The notes under the pieces were generated by a model, which was given only the letters and a program-made list of their open reading frames with translations, searched no databases and was not told the DNA's origin. The position numbers and the translations under genes are program-made. Positions 17,359-22,881 of a stretch of DNA of 64,000 bases are shown here, in pieces (the stretch's first letter is position 1; the number at the start of each line of letters is the position of its first letter). The stretch lies in contig CAXTBC010000008.1 in the NCBI GenBank assembly GCA_964242595.1, forward strand, positions 12,702 to 76,701. Direction: 5' to 3'. This DNA is from BOG-908 sp964242595 (GTDB taxonomy: Bacteria > Pseudomonadota > Alphaproteobacteria > Acetobacterales > Acetobacteraceae).

Positions 17359-18443
17359 TGCGCATCGCGTTCTACGGGTCCAGCCTGCTGTCGAGCTACT
17401 GGAACGGCGCGGCCACCTACTACCGCGGTCTGCTGCAGGCGCTGGCCGCCTACGGCCACGCCATCACCTTCTACGAGCCGGACGCGTTCGACAGGCAGGC
17501 CCACCGCGACATCGACCCGCCGGACTGGGCGCGCGTGGTGGTCTATCCCGCAACTGCGGCCGGGCTGGCCGGCGTGCTGGCGCAGGCGGGTGGCGCCGAC
17601 CTGGTGGTGAAGGCTAGCGGCGTCGGCGTGTTCGACGACGAGCTGGTGGCCGGCGTGCTGGCCCACGCGCGGCCTGGTGCGCTGCGCGTGTTCTGGGACG
17701 TGGACGCGCCGGCCACCCTGGCCACCCTGCGCGCCGCACCCGACCACGTGCTGCGCCGCAACCTGGCCGCCTTCGACCTGGTGCTGACCTATGGCGGCGG
17801 CCCGCCGGTGGTGGAAGCCTACCAGGCGCTGGGCGCCCGGCGCTGCGTGCCGGTCTATAACGGGCTGGACCCCGCCACCCACTTCCCGGTCGCGGCCGAC
17901 CCCGCCTACGCCGCCGACCTGGGGTTCCTCGCCAACCGCCTGCCGGACCGCGAGGCGCGGGTGGAGACGTTCTTCCTGGCGCCGGCCGCCGCCCTGCCGG
18001 ACCGCCGCTTCCTGCTGGGCGGCAACGGCTGGGCGGACAAGCCGATGACAACCAACGTCACGCGCATCGGCCACGTGCCCACGGCGGCGCACAACGCGCT
18101 GAACTGCTCGGCGCTGGCGGTGCTGAACGTGGCGCGCGACAGCATGGCCGCGGTTGGCTTCTCGCCCGCCACAAGGGTGTTCGAGGCGGCAGGCGCCGGC
18201 GCCTGCCTGATCACCGATGCCTGGGAGGGCATCGAGCTGTTCCTCGAGCCCGGACGCGAGATCCTGGTGGCCCGGGACGGGCAGGACGTGGCCGCGCACC
18301 TGGCCGCGCTGACGCCGGCGCGGGCGCGGGCGATCGGCCAGGCGGCGATGGCGCGCTGCCTGGCGCAGCACACCTACGCGCAGCGCGCGGCCGAGGTGCA
18401 GGCGCTTTTGGCGCAGACGCGCGCGGCCGAGCCGGTGGGGTGA
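17358..18443 (+). CDS. CgeB-like glycosyltransferase 2
   Basis: The 361-aa product begins MRIAFYGSSLLSSYWNGAAT, followed by YYRGLLQALAAYGH and FYEPDAFDRQAH. The C-terminal donor-binding half has GFSPATRVFEAAGAGACLIT, EGIELFLEPGREILVA and the HTYAQRAAEV helix that are standard for CgeB/spore-maturation-type glycosyltransferases. FWDVDAPATL in the middle recurs as FYDIDTPVTL in the next paralogue. The ATG shares one base with the previous stop (TGATG). Confidence 0.83.
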   Translation: MRIAFYGSSLLSSYWNGAATYYRGLLQALAAYGHAITFYEPDAFDRQAHRDIDPPDWARVVVYPATAAGLAGVLAQAGGADLVVKASGVGVFDDELVAGVLAHARPGALRVFWDVDAPATLATLRAAPDHVLRRNLAAFDLVLTYGGGPPVVEAYQALGARRCVPVYNGLDPATHFPVAADPAYAADLGFLANRLPDREARVETFFLAPAAALPDRRFLLGGNGWADKPMTTNVTRIGHVPTAAHNALNCSALAVLNVARDSMAAVGFSPATRVFEAAGAGACLITDAWEGIELFLEPGREILVARDGQDVAAHLAALTPARARAIGQAAMARCLAQHTYAQRAAEVQALLAQTRAAEPVG

Positions 18444-19522
18444 GCGCGCCCTTGCGCATCGTGGTGGTCGGCCTGTCGCTCAGCTCCTCCTGGGGCAACG
18501 GCCACGCCACCACCTACCGCGCGCTGCTGCGCGCGCTGGCCGCGCGCGGCCACGAATTGCTGTTCCTGGAATGCGACCGGCCCTGGTACGCGCAGCACCG
18601 CGACATGCCGGCGCCCGATTTCTGCAAGCTGGAGCTTTACGACGAGGTGACCGACCTTGCCCGCTGGCGGGCGGAGATGACGCGCGCGGACCTGGTGATG
18701 ATAGGCTCCTACGTAGTGGACGGCATCGCGGCCGCGCGGCTGGTCAGGCCCTGGGCGGGCAAGCTGGCGTTCTACGACATCGACACGCCGGTAACCCTGG
18801 CGATGCTGGAGCGCGGCGAGGCGAGCTACATCTCCGCCGACACCATCCCGCTCTACGACCTATACTTCTCGTTCACCGGCGGCCCGACGCTGCGCCTGCT
18901 GGAGCAGCGCCACGGCGCGCGGGCGGCGCGCGCGCTGTTCTGCGCCGTCGACCCGGCGTTGTACACGCCGGCCGAACCGCGCGCGGCACCACGGTGGGAC
19001 CTGGGTTACCTGGGCACTTACAGCGCGGACCGGCAGCCGGTGCTGGACCGGCTGCTGCTGGAACCCGCGCGTCGTGCGCCGGAATGCCGCTTCGTGGTCG
19101 CCGGCCCGCAGTACCCGGACGGCATCGCCTGGCCGGCGAACGTGGAGCGGCTGGAACACCTGCCGCCGAGCGACCACGCGGCGTTCTACAACAGTCTGGC
19201 CTGGACGATGAACGTGACCAGGGCGGACATGGTGGCGGCCGGCTACAGCCCGAGCGTCAGGCTGTTCGAGGCGGCGGCCTGCGCCACGCCGATCATCAGC
19301 GACGACTGGGCCGGGCTGGGCGATTTCCTCTCGCCCGGCACGGAGATCGTGGTGGCCCGGACGTCGCGCGACGTATTGGACTGCCTGGACTGGTCTGAAG
19401 AGAGGCGGCGGGCGATGGGCCGGGCGGCACGGCAGCGCGTGCTGGGTGGGCACACGGCGGATCATCGGGCGGCGTTGCTGGAGCGGGAGGTCGTAAGGAG
19501 CAAGCAAGCAGTTCTTTTTTGA
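18440..19522 (+). CDS. CgeB-like glycosyltransferase 3
   Basis: The 360-aa product starts at GTG in a GTGA overlap and opens MSAPLRIVVVGLSLSSSWGN, then YRALLRALAARGHELLFLEC. It has GYSPSVRLFEAAACATPIIS and GLGDFLSPGTEIVVAR in the donor-binding domain, and WTMNVTRADMVAAGYSP, which is characteristic of CgeB-like enzymes. The last residues (SKQAVLF) and the TGA stop are encoded by the start of a family A repeat, so the native C-terminus may have been altered by repeat insertion. It is the last gene of the cluster. Confidence 0.84.
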   Translation: MSAPLRIVVVGLSLSSSWGNGHATTYRALLRALAARGHELLFLECDRPWYAQHRDMPAPDFCKLELYDEVTDLARWRAEMTRADLVMIGSYVVDGIAAARLVRPWAGKLAFYDIDTPVTLAMLERGEASYISADTIPLYDLYFSFTGGPTLRLLEQRHGARAARALFCAVDPALYTPAEPRAAPRWDLGYLGTYSADRQPVLDRLLLEPARRAPECRFVVAGPQYPDGIAWPANVERLEHLPPSDHAAFYNSLAWTMNVTRADMVAAGYSPSVRLFEAAACATPIISDDWAGLGDFLSPGTEIVVARTSRDVLDCLDWSEERRRAMGRAARQRVLGGHTADHRAALLEREVVRSKQAVLF

Positions 19523-19630
19523 AAAAAGAACCAAAAAACTTTTGCTCCCTGTCGGGCGTGCCCGAAGAGAGCCGCGCCCAGTAGCAAAAGCTTTTTGCTT
19601 CTTTTTCTTGAAAAAGAAGGTCTTGCTTAC
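19500..19630. repeat. family A palindromic repeat, full copy, overlaps two gene ends
   Basis: Inverted relative to the copy at 3140. The arm gcaagcagttcttttttgaa supplies the last codons and stop of the glycosyltransferase gene, and the other end (tcttgctta) supplies the TAA stop of the convergent CHRD gene. Confidence 0.9.
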
Positions 19631-20058
19631 TTAGCCTTCAGCATCTGCCCCCGCGCCGCCCCTTTGGGATGCACGGACGTGTGCAGGTTGGCATACCACA
19701 AACCGGCCTCAAGCTGCTTCTGCTGGTCGGGCGACAGCGTGACGCTACCGTGGATTGGGCTGGCCGGGTTGGTGCCCAGCGGCACCACAACGCCCGCGTT
19801 CACGCCGACTGCGGCTGGGCCGTGGAAATGCGCCGCGGTAATCGGGCTGTCGAAGCCGCCGAAGGCCACGTTGTAGGTCAGCACGCCGGTTGCCGTGTCT
19901 AGCGATGCGTCCGCCGTGCCTGCACCCTTGCTGATGAGCGACGGCACTTCGGTAGCCGGTGAGAGCGCCGCACGGAACCTGAGCGTTTCGGCATGTGCCC
20001 GGACGGGCACCGTGGCCAGGGCGCAAAGCAGGGCGGCGGAGAGGATGCGATGCGGCAT
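19627..20058 (-). CDS. secreted CHRD-domain protein
   Basis: The 143-aa product has a signal peptide (MPHRILSAALLCALATVPVR, cleavage near AHA-E). It is followed by one CHRD domain: FRAALSPATEVP, GTADASLDTATGVLTYNV, AAHFHGPAAVGVNAGVVV and WYANLHTSVHPKGAARGQM. CHRD domains occur in chordin and in many bacterial extracytoplasmic proteins; the bacterial role is not established. I chose the ATG at 20058 because the signal peptide then has the normal length. The stop codon coincides with the edge of a family A repeat. Confidence 0.88.
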   Translation of the reverse strand: MPHRILSAALLCALATVPVRAHAETLRFRAALSPATEVPSLISKGAGTADASLDTATGVLTYNVAFGGFDSPITAAHFHGPAAVGVNAGVVVPLGTNPASPIHGSVTLSPDQQKQLEAGLWYANLHTSVHPKGAARGQMLKAK

Positions 20059-20246
20059 ATCTGGAGCTCTCAAGGGTGGGACTCGAAAGTAGCCCTAAGC
20101 CGCCTGTGCGGCATACCTCAATGTTCGGTGTTCCAACGGGAATCTAGCGCAAGTTCCCGGCATCCATCAGACACGCAAATGTCAGTTGCGGGAACCCTCG
20201 CCGGCCCTGTTACGGTCTACTTCATTGAAAAGGCGATTGGAGCTGC

Positions 20247-20924
20247 ATGGCGAGATGGATCGCCACCTTCCTGCTGCTGCCGGTTCTGGCTTTGGGACAG
20301 GCTCATGCAGGCCCAATCCTGTCCGGCAGCTTTTCCGGCATCGTCACGAGCGGCAGCTTTCAGACCAACTAGGGCAACGTGAACGTGGCCGGCACGACTG
20401 TCACGGGGGCGTTCGACCTGTCCACCGTGGCCGGCGCCTTCATGCCGGCCGGTCTCCCGGCGGGAGACTACCTGCTCCAGCCAGGCGCGGTCTACCTGTC
20501 CTTCGACGTCCTCGCGATCGGCCAGACCGTGAACTTCACATCGGCCGGTTCCGGCGAAAACAGCGAGATAAAGCTCACAGACAACGGCACGATGCAAAGC
20601 CTGTTGCTGGCGCCTGCTTTCGTGGACCCGCACATGATCACCACCGAGGAATTGACCGGCCCGGAAGGCAGCCTGTTCAGCGATATCGACAACTTGGCAT
20701 CGCTTCACATAGGGCCGGGCGTATCGCTGTCCTCGCCCATCTTTCTCAGCGTGTTCCAGGAGGGTGGCGCCACCCTACAGGTCACAAGCGAGGCGCTGAA
20801 CTCGGTGCCGGTGCCGGTGCCTTCTAGCTGGCCCGTCCTAGCGACGTCTTTGCTGGCATTGTGGGCGACCATTCGGTTTAGGCGTAGCACGGCGCGGCAG
20901 CGTTGCCGCGCCTTCGTTTGGTGA
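20247..20924 (+). pseudogene. PEP-CTERM-like secreted protein gene interrupted by an in-frame stop
   Basis: From the ATG at 20247 the frame encodes a signal peptide (MARWIATFLLLPVLALGQAH, cleavage near AHA-G). It then meets TAG at 20370-20372 (codon 42) and continues open in the same frame to 20924. The continuation is a beta-rich secreted domain with NVAGTTVTGAFDLSTVAGAF and YLLQPGAVYLSFDVLAIG, ending in VPVPVPSSWPVLATSLLALW then RFRR. That ending is the Pro-motif, hydrophobic helix and Arg tail of PEP-CTERM/VPEP sorting signals. A single nonsense mutation, a sequencing error or readthrough could explain the stop. Its final codons run into the 3' end of the convergent tRNA gene. Confidence 0.75.
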
Positions 20925-20994
20925 GCCCGGTGGGGATCGAACCCACGACCCCAAGATTAAAAGTCTCGTGCTCTACCGACTGAGCTACAGGCTC
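20919..20994 (-). tRNA. tRNA-Lys (anticodon TTT)
   Basis: Read on the minus strand, the 7-bp acceptor GAGCCTG pairs with CGGGCTC. The D arm has TAGCTCAGTCGGTAGAGCA, the anticodon loop is CTTTTAA with anticodon TTT, and the T arm contains GGTTCGATCC. The discriminator A is followed by an encoded CCA (20919-20921). Total length is 76 nt including CCA. Confidence 0.96.
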
Positions 20995-21049
20995 GCTACG
21001 ATCATCTAAAAGGGCTTGAGGGGCTGGAGGTCAACCCTTCGACCTTCGG

Positions 21050-21112
21050 GAAGGTCAGGGGCTCTGCCCCTGGACCCCGCTAAGGACAAATCCTTAGAAC
21101 CTTGTCGTTAAC
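21050..21112. repeat. family B repeat, right-end fragment
   Basis: Contains caggggctctgcccctggac, cccgctaaggacaaatcctt and agaacc, the right half of family B. The left half is missing. Confidence 0.75.
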
Positions 21113-21155
21113 CATTCTAGGTAATGGGGGAGTGAGGCCTCGAGCGCGTGACTGC

Positions 21156-21653
21156 TCAGGCCTGCTCCGCCGCGGGTGCGTCGGCGGCCAGATGCGCCTT
21201 GACGATGCGGTCGGGGTTGCTAACGGTGCCACCGCCCCCGGAGCCGCGCTTGATCTGGTCCACGAGCTCCATGCCCTCGGTCACCTGGCCCCAGATGGTA
21301 TACTGGCCGTCCAGATGGGGCGCCGGCGCGAACATGATATAGAACTGGCTGTTGGCACTGTTCGGATCGCCGGTGCGGGCCGCGCCCACGGTGCCGCGGA
21401 CGAACTTGGCGGTGCGGCTGAACTCGGCGGGGATGTTGCCGTACTTGCTGCCGCTGGTGCCGGTGCCGGTGGGATCGCCGCCCTGGGCCATGAAGCCCTC
21501 GATCACCCGGTGGAACGGGGTGCCATCGTAGAAGCCCTCGCGGGCCAGCATCTTCACACGCTCCACGTGCTTGGGCGCCAGGTCCGGACGAAGCTCGATC
21601 ACCACTCGGCCGGAGTTGAGGTGCATGTGAAGGGTGTTTTCCGGGTCGGACAT
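21156..21653 (-). CDS. peptidyl-prolyl cis-trans isomerase, cytoplasmic cyclophilin
   Basis: This 165-aa cyclophilin lacks a signal peptide. The active-site Arg/Phe block is FYDGTPFHRVIEGFMAQGGD, followed by NSANSQFYIMFAPAPHLDG and FGQV-type YTIWGQVTEGMELV, all typical of bacterial PpiB-like enzymes. It assists folding by isomerising X-Pro bonds. It lies downstream of a close paralogue with a signal peptide, separated by a family A repeat, so the two probably arose by duplication and serve different compartments. Confidence 0.93.
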   Translation of the reverse strand: MSDPENTLHMHLNSGRVVIELRPDLAPKHVERVKMLAREGFYDGTPFHRVIEGFMAQGGDPTGTGTSGSKYGNIPAEFSRTAKFVRGTVGAARTGDPNSANSQFYIMFAPAPHLDGQYTIWGQVTEGMELVDQIKRGSGGGGTVSNPDRIVKAHLAADAPAAEQA

Positions 21654-21669
21654 TGTCGGCTCCCTAAAG

Positions 21670-21776
21670 AAGAAAGAATTCTTTTTTGAAAAAAACCAAA
21701 AACTTTTGTCAGTTTACGCGAGGCTCAATGGATAAAAGTTTTTTGCTTCTTTTTTCAAAAAAGACGTGCTTGCTTA
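21670..21776. repeat. family A palindromic repeat, shortened copy
   Basis: Arms ttcttttttgaaaaaaacca and ttgcttcttttttcaaaaaa are present, but the central hairpin is degraded. The right edge (gtgcttgctta) supplies the TAA stop of the upstream cyclophilin gene. Confidence 0.8.
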
Positions 21777-22364
21777 CTTAACATCCGCGGCAACCCGCAT
21801 GTGAACGATCCTGTCCGGACCATCGACCTTGCCGTTGTCGTCGGCACTGCCGCGCTTGATCTTGTCGACGTATTCCATGCCGGACACCACGTTGCCCCAG
21901 ATGGTGTACTGCCCGTCCAGGGCGGGTGCCGGTGCGAACATGATGAAGAACTGGCTGTTGGCGCTGTCCGGATCGCCGGAGCGCGCCGCACCCACGCTAC
22001 CGCGCAGGAAATGCGCGCTGTTGCTGAATTCGGCAGGAATGTTGGGATACTTGCTGCCACCCTCGCCGGTGCCTGTGGGATCGCCGCCCTGTGCCATGAA
22101 GCCTTCGATCACGCGGTGGAACGGCGTGTTGTCGTAGAAGCCCTCGCGGCAGAGGAGCTTGACACGCTCGACGTGTTTCGGCGCGAGGTCCGGACGCAAG
22201 CGGATCACCACGCGGCCGGTGTTCAGGTCGAGATACACGGTGTTCTGCGGATCGAGCTTGGCCGGCGCGGCCGGCGGCACGTCCTGCGCCACGGCGGCGC
22301 CGGCCACCAAGCCGGCGGCGAACAGGCCGAGCAGACTCCGCCGTGCAACACCAAGTCTAGACAT
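21774..22364 (-). CDS. peptidyl-prolyl cis-trans isomerase, periplasmic cyclophilin
   Basis: The 196-aa product begins MSRLGVARRSLLGLFAAGLV, with a Tat/Sec-like signal peptide ending near AVA-QD, then a cyclophilin domain nearly parallel to the downstream paralogue (FYDNTPFHRVIEGFMAQGGD, NSANSQFFIMFAPAPALDG). The ATG at 22364 overlaps the end of coaD by 8 bp. Export to the periplasm would let it act on secreted proteins. The adjacent RR in the signal (ARRSLL) hints at Tat but is not a full twin-arginine motif. Confidence 0.92.
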   Translation of the reverse strand: MSRLGVARRSLLGLFAAGLVAGAAVAQDVPPAAPAKLDPQNTVYLDLNTGRVVIRLRPDLAPKHVERVKLLCREGFYDNTPFHRVIEGFMAQGGDPTGTGEGGSKYPNIPAEFSNSAHFLRGSVGAARSGDPDSANSQFFIMFAPAPALDGQYTIWGNVVSGMEYVDKIKRGSADDNGKVDGPDRIVHMRVAADVK

Positions 22365-22881
22365 CGTCTGGTTCTCCCTTGTGCGCGCCCACCCTGGCGA
22401 GCGTGCGTTGCAACGTGAGTTTCGGCACGAAACTCGACACGTCCCCACCTAGCCGCGCGATCTCCTTGACGAAGCGCGACGAGATGAATTGGTGGCGCTC
22501 GCTGGCCATCAGGAACACGGTTTCGACCTGCGGGTCCAGCCGGTAGTTCATGCCCGCCATCTGGAACTCGTAGTCGAAGTCGCTCACCGCGCGCAGGCCG
22601 CGGATTAGCACGTTGGCACCCGAATCCCTGGCGAACTTGATCAGCAGGATGCCGAAGCTCGTCACCTCGATCGGCGTGCCGGTGCGCGCGGTGATGCCGG
22701 CGCACTCCTCGCGCACCAGCTCCACGCGTTCCGCAAGGCCGAACAGCGGCCCCTTGCCGATGTTCTCGGCCACGCCCACCACCAGGCGATCCACCAGGCG
22801 CGAGGCGCGGCTGATGATGTCCAGGTGCCCATTGGTGACCGGGTCGAACGTGCCAGGGTAGATGCCGACGCGCTCAGACAT
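22357..22881 (-). CDS. coaD: phosphopantetheine adenylyltransferase
   Basis: The 174-aa product catalyses the penultimate step of coenzyme A synthesis (ATP plus 4'-phosphopantetheine to dephospho-CoA). It has the nucleotidyltransferase motif GIYPGTFDPVTNGHLDII at the N-terminus, the RGLRAVSDFDYEFQMAGMN substrate block, and ISSRFVKEIARLGGDVS near the C-terminus. The ATG at 22881 overlaps the gyrA stop by 8 bp, and its own stop overlaps the cyclophilin gene by 8 bp, so all three are translationally coupled. Confidence 0.97.
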   Translation of the reverse strand: MSERVGIYPGTFDPVTNGHLDIISRASRLVDRLVVGVAENIGKGPLFGLAERVELVREECAGITARTGTPIEVTSFGILLIKFARDSGANVLIRGLRAVSDFDYEFQMAGMNYRLDPQVETVFLMASERHQFISSRFVKEIARLGGDVSSFVPKLTLQRTLARVGAHKGEPDDV

